34,665 nt of DNA from contig CAMBQN010000008.1 in the NCBI GenBank assembly GCA_945870025.1, positions 1-34,665 of the forward strand, written 5' to 3'. Position 1 is the stretch's first letter; every line of letters begins with the position of its first letter. The DNA is from Akkermansia muciniphila (lineage in GTDB: Bacteria; Verrucomicrobiota; Kiritimatiellia; RFP12; JAAYNR01). The notes under the pieces were generated by a model. The model did no database searches. It was not told the DNA's origin and saw only the letters and a list, made by a program, of their open reading frames with translations. Of the stretch, positions 1-7,385 are shown piece by piece. The translations under genes were made by a program, and so were the position numbers.

Positions 1-1025
1 GCGCCGTCCTGCGAAAGCGCCTCGACCGTCTCGATGCCCTGGCCCGGATACTTAACGCCCGTGCGCCAGCCGGGGGTGTTGGTGAGGGGTGCGAAGACCG
101 CCGGTGTGATGGTGACGGTGAGCGGCTGGTCAAAGGTTCCGCCAGCGGGGGTGATGATAGGCGCGGGCACGCAGGTGGAGGGGACAACCTCGTAGCGCAC
201 GATCACGATGCCGGAGCCGCCTGCGCCGCCGCAACCATCTGGGGACGAGCCCGGCTGATTGCCACCGCCGTTGCCGCCATTGCCTGTGCAGGGAGCACCC
301 TGGCCGCCGATGACGTAACCGCTGCCGGGGCGGTTTTGACCATTCCCGCCCTTGGCATACGTGACGAGAAGACCGGAAATGCTCGACGCGACACCCGGTC
401 CGCCGGGGTTGCCGCTGTCGGTGCCTTGTCCCCCAGCACCACCGCCGCCGGATCCGTGACATTGGGTGGGACGATTCCCTCCTCTATAGCCCTGCCCGAA
501 TGTTCCAGCCCCGCCATTGGGCTTGCTGTAGTGGCAAGCGCCACCACCCGACCCGCCACTATTGGCCGCCGTAGCCTCATCACTGCCGTAGCCGCCGCCC
601 ATGGCTGTAGCCATACCCTGGATTGAAGAGTTGGCTCCGTTTTTTGCCGCAATGTAACCGCCCCAGTTATATCCGAACGAGCCCGCGCCGCCTTGGCCCA
701 CCGTGATAGCATACTGCTGCGCGCCGACGTTGGTGGTGCCGGTCAGCAAACCACCAGCCCCGCCCCCGCCACCTTGGTACCTGCCGCCGCCGCCACCACC
801 GCCAGCGACAATCAGGTATTCCATCTGACCGCCGCTGGTGACCGTGATCGTGTCGTTGCTGGTAAAAATATGCGCTGTCCAGTTGGTGCCGTTCAGCGTG
901 TAGTTCGTCACCGATCCACCCGTGGCAGAGATCGCATGCGCCCGCCATACGGACACGGCCAGTAGCAAACCCGCCATTTTGAAGGCAGACAGCACACGCG
1001 GCACCCAACGAGATATCATAACCAT
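1..1025 (-). CDS. Secreted glycine-rich protein with chitobiase C-terminal-like domain (3' end cut by window)
   Basis: An uninterrupted frame of 341 codons runs from an ATG at 1025 off the left edge, so the stop is not seen. Residues 1-31 form a signal peptide (basic start, hydrophobic GLLLAVSV core, cleavage probably after AHA). About residues 40-75 are a beta-rich YLIVAGGGGGGG entry, followed to about residue 265 by a glycine-rich body with many GGG, GGAG and GGNGGG runs. It closes with the SGIVIVRYEV strand typical of bacterial glycine-rich domains. After that, PIITPAGGTFDQPLTVTI matches the start of the CHB_HEX_C (chitobiase/beta-hexosaminidase C-terminal) fold that often decorates large surface proteins. 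An AGGGG-type ribosome site lies about 10 bases upstream. Role is inferred: surface or extracellular structural protein. No enzyme domain is visible in the part present. Confidence 0.85.
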   Translation of the reverse strand, partial: MVMISRWVPRVLSAFKMAGLLLAVSVWRAHAISATGGSVTNYTLNGTNWTAHIFTSNDTITVTSGGQMEYLIVAGGGGGGGRYQGGGGGAGGLLTGTTNVGAQQYAITVGQGGAGSFGYNWGGYIAAKNGANSSIQGMATAMGGGYGSDEATAANSGGSGGGACHYSKPNGGAGTFGQGYRGGNRPTQCHGSGGGGAGGQGTDSGNPGGPGVASSISGLLVTYAKGGNGQNRPGSGYVIGGQGAPCTGNGGNGGGNQPGSSPDGCGGAGGSGIVIVRYEVVPSTCVPAPIITPAGGTFDQPLTVTITPAVFAPLTNTPGWRTGVKYPGQGIETVEALSQDG

Positions 1026-1096
1026 AATTCAGTCCCCTTCAACCCGCCCGAAACCCAAGATCCGGCACACATAACCTATTCAGTGGAGAGTTGGTG

Positions 1097-1125
1097 ATAT
1101 TAGCAAATTCTGTTGAATCTGTCAA
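1097..1125 (-). promoter_or_regulatory. Sigma-70 promoter of the glycine-rich protein gene
   Basis: On the minus strand, TTGACA (1125-1120) and TAATAT (1102-1097) are separated by exactly 17 bases, a near-perfect housekeeping promoter. The expected transcript start is about 1090, leaving a leader of roughly 65 bases before the ATG at 1025. Confidence 0.75.
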
Positions 1126-1404
1126 GCTGTATTTTTTTTGAATGATATAAGGAAGGAAGTAAGGAAGGAAGGAAAATGTTCATGTCAAACGAGTTACGAC
1201 TCTCATACAGCCGCAAATTTAAATCAAAACAGGATCAAGCAAATGACGCATGACACTGTTTCTCTGTCCCATTCATCCATGAAAATGGCTGGCGCCGCAT
1301 CCCTCCCCCATCGCCCCGGCGGCAGCGTCTGGAGTGCGCGCGGCAAGCGGTATCCCGCGCGACGCCGCTCTTTTACGTTCGAAACGCTCAACCCGACCGA
1401 AATG

Positions 1405-1466
1405 AACCACGAAGGACACGAAGATCACGAAGAAATCGTTTTTGTGTGTTTTTGTGCTTTTTGTGG
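1405..1466. repeat. CACGAAG-type imperfect inverted repeat
   Basis: Three spaced CACGAAG units (1407-1434) face a T/G-rich arm (1438-1466) that is their complement if G-U pairs are allowed. The transcript could therefore form a long hairpin in which most DNA mismatches become wobble pairs. I recall similar CACGAAG arrays dispersed in many environmental bacterial genomes, where they are often mis-annotated as short proteins. Confidence 0.6.
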
Positions 1467-1558
1467 CTATCTTGAATTATTTCGTGGAAGGGGGCGAAAG
1501 CAGAAGATACGCCCGTTTTGTCTCTGGCCGTGTTTGGATCTGTCTCGCCCGTGTTATT

Positions 1559-1624
1559 CGACCCCGATACCGAGACCGACCCCGACCCCGATTCACAAAC
1601 ACACCCACACACACCCACACACAC
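1559..1624. repeat. CGAYNC hexamer array followed by CA tract
   Basis: Six in-phase hexamers of the form CGACCC, CGATAC or CGAGAC (1559-1594) are followed by an interrupted CA/CCA dinucleotide tract (1595-1624). The hexamers resemble the NNATCG and NNGTCG units in the repeats at 8681-8710, 15607-15732 and 28025-28166, so these may be degenerate members of one family. Confidence 0.55.
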
Positions 1625-1918
1625 GCATCCCCATGGGCATTTGTCATGTTCTGCGGCGCGGCGGGGACGCCGCTGCCCTACCGGCTTCGCGCATTTCCGG
1701 ACGCAGGCCCTTCCAGCTTTCCGTTTTCAGCTTGCCTAAAACTTCATGTTATTTTCACCGAATTAAACGATTCTTTGAGGATTACGGTTGCATCCATCCG
1801 GCATTCAATGCTAAAAAGACGACGTCGAATCGTCATCCGGACACGGAAAGACACGCGTGCACACCGGTTAGTGAGTTCCGCCGCCCGATGGGTGACGATC
1901 AAACCAAGGAAGGCCCCC

Positions 1919-2497
1919 ATGATCAAGCCGGAAGATGTCGGACAGCGCATCCGCGCGTTGCGCATGCGCCGAGGGCTTTCGCTGCGGGCCCTCGCGCTGA
2001 GGTCCGGCGTGGCGGTGAGCTTTCTCTCGAAGGTCGAAGCCGGACGCGGCTCGCCGACACTGGCCACCTTGCAGAAACTGCTTGAGGCGCTGGAAACCAG
2101 CATGCTGGAGTTCTTCGCCGTGGTTGCCTCCGGGCAGGATGACGTGATTGTGCAACGACGGGCTGACATGCAGGCGCTCGACGATGGCGACAAACTCTGG
2201 CGCTTCCTTTTTCCCAATCATCGCGACGTCCAGGCGATCATGACCTATGAGGAATACCGCCCGGGCACCCGGAATGCGGAGCAGGAGCGTCATCCATCGG
2301 ACACCTGCGGCCTGGTGTTGAGCGGGGCGCTCACCCTGACGGTGCCGGACCGGCCGCCGGTGACTGTCAAGACCGGCGACAGTTTCTATATTCGCGCCGG
2401 GACCCCCCACACGGCGGTCAACCGGGGGCGTTCCCTGCTTCGCCTGATCGCAGTCGAAATTCCCCGCGCGGCGGCTTCGCGCGCTCCCGCACGGTGA
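1919..2497 (+). CDS. XRE-family regulator with C-terminal cupin domain
   Basis: This 192-residue protein has an N-terminal XRE helix-turn-helix (about residues 7-62: GQRIRALRMRRGLSLRALA, then SFLSKVEAGRGSPTLATLQ) and a C-terminal cupin_2 barrel (about 105-180: an RHPSDTCGLVLSGALTL strand pair, a GDSFYIRAGTPHTAVN turn with the usual His). This is the PuuR/SutR-like architecture, in which the cupin senses a small metabolite and the HTH represses or activates a neighbouring catabolic operon. The ATG at 1919 is chosen because AGGAAGG lies 5-6 bases upstream and the HTH begins at once. Upstream in-frame codons are repeat sequence. It ends 322 bases before the catabolic operon at 2820, in the same direction, and is the obvious candidate to control it. 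Its ligand is unknown. Confidence 0.88.
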   Translation: MIKPEDVGQRIRALRMRRGLSLRALALRSGVAVSFLSKVEAGRGSPTLATLQKLLEALETSMLEFFAVVASGQDDVIVQRRADMQALDDGDKLWRFLFPNHRDVQAIMTYEEYRPGTRNAEQERHPSDTCGLVLSGALTLTVPDRPPVTVKTGDSFYIRAGTPHTAVNRGRSLLRLIAVEIPRAAASRAPAR

Positions 2498-2520
2498 CCG
2501 GCGTTCGCGCCCCTCATCAC

Positions 2521-2711
2521 GCGTGGGTCCCCAGGGCGAACGCATCTAATTTTATGCCCTGCTGCAAAAAATGAACACTTTTCGCAAAAACCGCAAAAAA
2601 TCAGCGAATGTTTCGTCCGCCTCACCCGTGAATACACGGACGGCGGAACGAACATTCGCTTAAAGTCGGTTTTGGCGAAACAATAAGATGCGTTTGCCCT
2701 GCGTGGGTCCC
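2521..2711. mobile_element. Palindromic MITE-like element with 11-bp flanking direct repeats
   Basis: GCGTGGGTCCC occurs at 2521-2531 and again at 2701-2711. Between them, the ends are inverted repeats: CAGGGCGAACGCATCT from 2532 matches the complement of 2686-2701 with one mismatch. An inner pair, AGCGAATGTT with TCCGCC near 2603-2621 against 2642-2660, extends the palindrome. It has no coding capacity. The direct repeats read as a target-site duplication, which makes a non-autonomous mobile element likely. It lies in the leader region between the XRE-cupin gene and the operon promoter. Confidence 0.6.
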
Positions 2712-2749
2712 TGCGTGCCTCGTGGACCGCGCGCACTTGCAGAATGCGG

Positions 2750-2778
2750 TTTACACCTGCACGCTATTGAGTTATAGT
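2750..2778 (+). promoter_or_regulatory. Sigma-70 promoter of the catabolic operon
   Basis: TTTACA (2750-2755) and TATAGT (2773-2778) are separated by 17 bases; each hexamer differs from consensus at one position. Expected transcript start is about 2785, giving a leader of about 35 bases to the ATG at 2820. Confidence 0.65.
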
Positions 2779-2781
2779 GTG
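2760..2781 (+). promoter_or_regulatory. Operator-like dyad over the -10 box
   Basis: CACGCTAT (2760-2767) and ATAGTGTG (2774-2781) form an 8-6-8 dyad with one mismatch that covers the -10 hexamer. The position suits a repressor site. The adjacent XRE-cupin regulator (1919-2497) is the likely binder by inference only. Confidence 0.4.
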
Positions 2782-2819
2782 CGCCTTCATAGAGAAACAC
2801 CTTTCACGAGGAGCATGCG

Positions 2820-4103
2820 ATGAATGAGAAGCTGGCGATTGATGGCGGACCCCAGGCGAAAACCACACCGACGATCCCGATGTATCCGGGCGGATTGGAC
2901 ATCGGCGACGCGGAGAAGGCGCAGGTCTTGGAAGTCCTCGACCGCAAGTACCTCTTCCGCTACTACGGACCCAAGGATGTGCCGTCCAAGGTGAACGAGT
3001 TCGAGAAGGCCTTCGCGGCGTACATGGGTGCGAAGCATTGTTTGGCGGTGACCAACTGCACCTCGGCGCTGATCGATGCGCTGGTGGCGGTCGGCGTCGG
3101 CCCCGGCAGCGAAGTGATCGTCAATGGCTACACCTTCTTTGCCTCCTGCGCGGCCATCGTCGCGGCCAAGGCGGTGCCGGTGATTTGCGAGATTGACGAC
3201 AGTCTGACAATGGATCCCGCAGACCTGGAGCGGAAGATCACGCCGCATACCAAGGCGGTGATCTGCGTGCACATGCGCGGCGCGCCGTGCGACATGGATC
3301 GCATCGTCGCCATTTGCCGCAAGCACAACATCAAGCTGATCGAGGATGTCGCGCAGGCCTGTGGCGGCACCTACAAGGGACGGCGTCTCGGCACCTTCGG
3401 CGATATCGGCTGCTTCAGTTTCCAGTATCACAAGATCATCACCGCCGGTGAGGGCGGGGCGTGCGTGACGAACGATCCGCTGCTCTACAACCGGCTCATG
3501 GGCTACCACGACACGGCGGCCTGCTGGCGGCCGGACCGCTTCGGTGAGGAGCGCTACCAGGGCGAACTGTTCTGCGGGGTGAACTACCGGATGAGCGAAT
3601 TGACCGGCGCCGTGATGCTCGCCCAGCTCGGACGGCTGGACGGGCTGCTCGCCCGGATGCGCGCCAACCGGAAGCGAATCATGGATCAGATCCGGGGGCT
3701 GAAGGGGCTGACCTTCCGCCGCCTGAACGACGAGGCTGGCGATACCGCGATCTGTCTGATGTTTAACGTGAACGACCGCGCCAAGCTGGCCGGTTTTGTG
3801 ACCGCGCTGCAGGCGGAGGGCGTGGCAGCCGCCGGTGTGTTCAACAAGGGCATTCCGGATTGGCATATCTACAGCCACTGGAAACATGTGCTCTCTCAGG
3901 CCACACCCACGGCCGAGGGGTGTCCGTATCGCTGTCCGCATTATAAAGGCGACGCGCCGGTGCATTACAGCGCCGACATGTGTCCCAATACCAATGCGTT
4001 GCTCGCCGGAATGGTGCATCTGGATATTCCCTCGCAGCTTACGGACGCGGATTGCGACATGATTGCCAAGGGCATCCGCAAGGTGGCGGAAGCGCTGCTG
4101 TAA
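2820..4103 (+). CDS. DegT/DnrJ/EryC1/StrS-family PLP aminotransferase
   Basis: This 427-residue protein is a fold-type I aminotransferase of the sugar-aminating DegT/StrS family. Visible landmarks are the N-terminal entry FEKAFAAYMGAKHCLAVTNCTSAL with the substrate-binding TSAL loop, IEDVAQACGG with Asp176 to hold the PLP ring nitrogen, and FSFQYHKIITAGEGG, in which Lys205 is the Schiff-base lysine. The usual NYRMSELTGA dimer-contact motif follows. Family members transfer amino groups to keto-sugars or keto-cyclitols, for example scyllo-inosose; in a catabolic setting the reverse direction is equally possible. GAGGAG lies 7 bases before the ATG. It is the first gene behind the 2750-2778 promoter, so it leads the operon. 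Substrate unknown. Confidence 0.9.
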   Translation: MNEKLAIDGGPQAKTTPTIPMYPGGLDIGDAEKAQVLEVLDRKYLFRYYGPKDVPSKVNEFEKAFAAYMGAKHCLAVTNCTSALIDALVAVGVGPGSEVIVNGYTFFASCAAIVAAKAVPVICEIDDSLTMDPADLERKITPHTKAVICVHMRGAPCDMDRIVAICRKHNIKLIEDVAQACGGTYKGRRLGTFGDIGCFSFQYHKIITAGEGGACVTNDPLLYNRLMGYHDTAACWRPDRFGEERYQGELFCGVNYRMSELTGAVMLAQLGRLDGLLARMRANRKRIMDQIRGLKGLTFRRLNDEAGDTAICLMFNVNDRAKLAGFVTALQAEGVAAAGVFNKGIPDWHIYSHWKHVLSQATPTAEGCPYRCPHYKGDAPVHYSADMCPNTNALLAGMVHLDIPSQLTDADCDMIAKGIRKVAEALL

Positions 4104-4139
4104 GGATTGCGTACCGAAAAACAAAGAAGGAGCCGCACT

Positions 4140-4952
4140 ATGAAGTTGGATGTTTGCTTGGAGATGGTTTTTACGAATCTCCCGTATGATCAGCGGATCG
4201 CGAAAATCGCGGCCAGCGGGTTTGACTGCGTGGAGTTCTGGTTTCATGACGGCACGTTCAACGGCGCCGACTGCGCGGGAGGCGCCAAGGACGCGAAGAC
4301 GCTGAAGCGGGCGTGTGCGGCCGCCGGCGTGTCCATCAACAACATGGTGGTCAATTCTCCGGACGGCAGTCTGGGCGGCGCGTTGACGCGCGCCGAGGAC
4401 CGGACGAAATACCTGGCGCGGCTGGAGGAGGTCATGGCCTTCGCCAAGGCCTGCGGGTGCCGTCAGGCGATCACCTGCACCGGTAATCTGCAGCCGGGAC
4501 TCTCCCGCAATCAGATGCGGCGAAATGTCGAGCAGACCCTGGCACAGGCCGCCGCCCTGGCGGCGAAGCACAACTTCGTGCTTTTCCTTGAGTGTCTGAA
4601 TACGCGCACGGATCACTTCAACTACTTCCTCGATTCCTCGGCCGAAGGCGCCGCCATCGTCCGCGCGATCAACAGCCCCAACCTGCGCCTGCTCTACGAC
4701 GTCTATCACATGCAGATCATGGAAGGCAGTGTCATCTCCACCATCGAGGAGAATCTGGACGTGATCGGGCACTTCCACAGCGCCGGAGTGCCGGGACGGC
4801 ATGAGCTGATGGACGGGGAACTGAATTACCGCGATATCGTCCGCCGCATCGAGGCGGCGGGGTACACCGGGGCGTTCGGGTTGGAGTATACACCGGCCAT
4901 CGCCGATCACGCTCGGTCGCTGCGGCAGACCCGCCAGTATTTGATGAAATAA
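4140..4952 (+). CDS. Sugar phosphate isomerase/epimerase, hydroxypyruvate-isomerase-like
   Basis: A 270-residue TIM-barrel protein of the AP_endonuc_2 (xylose isomerase-like) superfamily. The C-terminal half carries the hydroxypyruvate isomerase signature: an LLYDVYHMQIMEG metal-binding segment, IGHFHSAGVPGRHE, then GELNY and a final GLEYTP. The Glu, Asp, His and Glu of these motifs form the divalent-metal site. Relatives include hydroxypyruvate isomerase, 2-keto-myo-inositol dehydratase (IolE) and rhizopine-catabolism MocC, so an aldose-ketose or inosose step is plausible. The start at 4140 is preferred because AAGAAGGAG lies 7-8 bases upstream; a TTG at 4107 is in frame but has no such site. 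It follows the aminotransferase by 36 bases in the same operon. Confidence 0.85.
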   Translation: MKLDVCLEMVFTNLPYDQRIAKIAASGFDCVEFWFHDGTFNGADCAGGAKDAKTLKRACAAAGVSINNMVVNSPDGSLGGALTRAEDRTKYLARLEEVMAFAKACGCRQAITCTGNLQPGLSRNQMRRNVEQTLAQAAALAAKHNFVLFLECLNTRTDHFNYFLDSSAEGAAIVRAINSPNLRLLYDVYHMQIMEGSVISTIEENLDVIGHFHSAGVPGRHELMDGELNYRDIVRRIEAAGYTGAFGLEYTPAIADHARSLRQTRQYLMK

Positions 4953-4978
4953 CACAACAGCAAAACAGGAGAAGCGTC

Positions 4979-6013
4979 ATGTCAGGAGTCTATCGTTTTT
5001 CGTTTGGTCCGTGGAATATTCACGAGGGCGCCGATCCGTTCGGCCCGACAGTGCGGGACTCGATTCCGTTCAACCGCAAGCTCGCGCTCTATCGCAAACT
5101 GGGATTCGGCGCCGTGCAGTTCCACGACGACGACGCCGTGCCGGAGCTGAACCAGCTTACGCCGGAGCAGACGCTCCGCCGGGCCAAGGCGGTGCGGACC
5201 ACGCTCGACAAGCACGGACTGAAGGCCGAGTTCGTCGCGCCGCGCCTGTGGGAAGACCCCCGCACGGTGGATGGCGGTTACACCTCCAACGACCCGAAAT
5301 GCCGCCGCTATGCCATCCAGCGCAGTCTGCTGGCCGTGGACATCGCCCGCGAGCTGGACACGGACCTGATCGTGCTGTGGCTGGCGCGCGAGGGCACGTA
5401 CATCCGGGAGGCCAAGGACTCGGCAACGGCAACCGGCCGCATACTGGAGGCGATCAACGCGATGCTGGAGCACGATAAAGCCATCCGCATCGCGATCGAA
5501 CCCAAGCCGAACGAGCCGATGGACCACACCTATATACCGACCACCGGCCATGCGCTGGCGCTCGGCGCCGGCAGTGTCGACCCGAAGCGGGTGGGCGTGA
5601 ATATCGAGAGCGCCCACGCCATCCTCGCGGGTCTGGATCCGTCCGACGAAATGGGGTTTGCACTCCACTTCAACAAGCTCTTCAGCGTTCACCTGAACGA
5701 TCAGAACGGACTGAAGTTCGACGAGGACAAGTCGTTCGGCGCGGTGGATCTGCGGCGCGCGTTCAATCAGGTGCGCATCCTGGAGGCGCACGACTACGGA
5801 CGCGGCGGCGAATGGGTGGGGCTGGATGTGAAGGCGATGCGGACGCAGAAATCCGGCGTGGCCACGAAGCACCTGTCCAACAGCCGCGAGTTCTTCATGA
5901 ACCTGCTCAAGGTCGTGCGCGGCCTGAACGCGAAGACCGTGGATGCGCTCGTCGCAGTACGGGACTACGAGGAACTGGACCGCCTGATTGTCAACGCGCT
6001 GATGGGAAAATAG
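4979..6013 (+). CDS. Xylose isomerase-like metal-dependent sugar isomerase
   Basis: This 344-residue protein aligns along its whole length with the short, Streptomyces-type xylose isomerases. FHDDD holds the catalytic His49, EPKPNEP holds Glu174 and Lys176, and NIESAH holds Glu210 and His213. FDEDKSF holds Asp248 and Asp250, and GLDVK holds Asp283. These match the metal ligands and catalytic residues of the characterised enzymes. One ligand differs: the Asp of the IDLNGQNG motif (Asp245 in Streptomyces, from memory) is His238 here, in VHLNDQNG. Fold and metal dependence are therefore supported, but the substrate may not be xylose. An AGGAGAAG ribosome site precedes the ATG, 26 bases after the previous stop. 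Confidence 0.82.
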   Translation: MSGVYRFSFGPWNIHEGADPFGPTVRDSIPFNRKLALYRKLGFGAVQFHDDDAVPELNQLTPEQTLRRAKAVRTTLDKHGLKAEFVAPRLWEDPRTVDGGYTSNDPKCRRYAIQRSLLAVDIARELDTDLIVLWLAREGTYIREAKDSATATGRILEAINAMLEHDKAIRIAIEPKPNEPMDHTYIPTTGHALALGAGSVDPKRVGVNIESAHAILAGLDPSDEMGFALHFNKLFSVHLNDQNGLKFDEDKSFGAVDLRRAFNQVRILEAHDYGRGGEWVGLDVKAMRTQKSGVATKHLSNSREFFMNLLKVVRGLNAKTVDALVAVRDYEELDRLIVNALMGK

Positions 6014-6017
6014 GCCT

Positions 6018-7385
6018 ATGAAATTGACGACACTGGCGGTCTTGTCCGAAGCCGAGATCGCCGCCATTCATCACGCGACCAAGGACATTTTGGCCGAGAC
6101 CGGGGTCAAGATCCTCAGTCCGCGCCTGTGCCAGCTCCTGAAAGCCAAAGGTCTGCCTGTGGACGAGGCCACGCAGACCGTCCGTTTTCCAAAGGCCATA
6201 CTGGATGCGGCGCTCGCCAGCATTCCGCCCCGCATCGAAGTATTCAACCGTGACGGCCAGCCCGCGTTTGTGCTGGGCGATGGCGTGCCGAAGATTGCCG
6301 CCGGCCACAACGCCGTCTTCTGGCTCGATGCCGCCACCGGAAAAACACGGTCTTCGCGCATCGAGGATGTCGCGCGTTTCACGCGGCTCTGCGAGCGTCT
6401 GCCGCAGATTGACATGATCGGCATCCCGGTCATGCCGCAGGACGGGCCGAAAGCAGCGGATTCTCTGTTGTACGCGGTGAAGGCCTGTTCCGAGAACAGC
6501 CGCAAGCCCATCTATTTCTCCACCGACAGCAAGCGGATCAACCGCGGCTGCATCGAGTTGCTGCGCGCGGCCTTTGCGGGTAACCTCGATCAACAGGTGT
6601 ATGGCATCAGCCAGCTCTCGCCCACCAGTCCGCTGTTCTGGGAGGAGACGGTCTGCGAGGCGATTTTGGACACCCTCGAAACGGGCGTGCCCCTAGCAAT
6701 TCTGCCCGAGCCGAACGCGGGCGTTTCCGCGCCCTATACGCTCGCCGGGTTGCTCACCATGAACAACGCCGAGTGCCTCTCGGGTCTGGCCATGATCCAG
6801 ATTCTGAAACCCGGGCATCCGGTCCTGTACGCCAACTCCTGGACAACGACCGACATGCGCACCGGCGCGGCGCTGGTGGGGTCTATCGAGACAACGATCT
6901 GCCGAATCGCCGCCGCGCAGCTCGCGCGGTTCTACCGCGTCCCCTCGCACACCACCGCGCCGAATTCGGACAATCACGCTCACGACGAACAGAACGCCTG
7001 GGAAAAGACCTTCAGCCTGATGGCCGCCGTGGGCGCCGGGCATGACCTGATTGTCAATTGCGGCATGTTCGCCACCGGCATGACTTGCAGCGACGAGCAG
7101 CTCCTGATGGACGCCGAGATCGCCGGCATGTGCCGCCGCCTGGCCGCTGGCGTCGAGGTGACCCCGGAGACCATCGCCGCCGATCTGATCAAGCAGATCG
7201 GGCCGCAGGGCGAATCGTACCTCATGCAGGATCACACACTGGAGCGGCTGCGGTCCGCCGAATATTTCGTTCCCGACCTGGCTGTGCGGGGACCGCTCGC
7301 CACCTGGCAGAAGGCCGGATCGAAGGATACCGCCGCGCTGGCGCGCGAACGCGCCGCGGCGCTGGAAACAGGAGCCGTGTTATGA
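6018..7385 (+). CDS. MttB-family (trimethylamine methyltransferase superfamily) protein, non-pyrrolysine
   Basis: A 455-residue protein matching the MttB superfamily throughout: an N-terminal helix with ILAETGVKI, the barrel strand PLAILPEPNAGVSAPYT, an ANSWTTTDMRTG segment, and a C-terminal AEIAGMCRRL...GPQGESYL block. Known members move a methyl group from a quaternary or tertiary amine (trimethylamine, glycine betaine, proline betaine, carnitine) to a corrinoid protein. The frame has no internal TAG, so it belongs to the non-pyrrolysine branch typified by MtgB. No corrinoid protein or RamA-type activator lies in the window, so its partner must be encoded elsewhere or the protein has another role. 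It starts four bases after the isomerase stop and overlaps the next gene by ATGA. Confidence 0.85.
   Translation: MKLTTLAVLSEAEIAAIHHATKDILAETGVKILSPRLCQLLKAKGLPVDEATQTVRFPKAILDAALASIPPRIEVFNRDGQPAFVLGDGVPKIAAGHNAVFWLDAATGKTRSSRIEDVARFTRLCERLPQIDMIGIPVMPQDGPKAADSLLYAVKACSENSRKPIYFSTDSKRINRGCIELLRAAFAGNLDQQVYGISQLSPTSPLFWEETVCEAILDTLETGVPLAILPEPNAGVSAPYTLAGLLTMNNAECLSGLAMIQILKPGHPVLYANSWTTTDMRTGAALVGSIETTICRIAAAQLARFYRVPSHTTAPNSDNHAHDEQNAWEKTFSLMAAVGAGHDLIVNCGMFATGMTCSDEQLLMDAEIAGMCRRLAAGVEVTPETIAADLIKQIGPQGESYLMQDHTLERLRSAEYFVPDLAVRGPLATWQKAGSKDTAALARERAAALETGAVL

Larger units (their letters stand above)
1126..1918. other. Gene-free, repeat-filled intergenic stretch
   Basis: I see no credible gene here. 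The stretch holds an 8-base T run (about 1132-1139), a GGAA-type purine repeat (about 1151-1175), a CACGAAG inverted repeat (1405-1466), a hexamer array with a CA tract (1559-1624) and otherwise unremarkable sequence. An open frame on the plus strand continues from about 1442 into the regulator at 1919. Its extra N-terminus is translated repeat (Pro/Thr/His runs), so it is not accepted as protein. Confidence 0.6.

Noticed and set aside
1442-1918. N-terminal extension of the XRE-cupin regulator
   Set aside because: The extension is translated hexamer and CA repeat. A good ribosome site and the canonical HTH start are at 1919.
2787-4955. 722-codon open frame on the minus strand across the aminotransferase and isomerase genes
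   Set aside because: It is antisense to two clearly recognised enzymes, has no recognisable domain and arises from GC-rich codon bias. The plus-strand frames carry all conserved motifs.
6018-7385. Pyrrolysine in the MttB-family gene
   Set aside because: The frame reads through its whole length without an internal TAG, so no amber-coded pyrrolysine is present.
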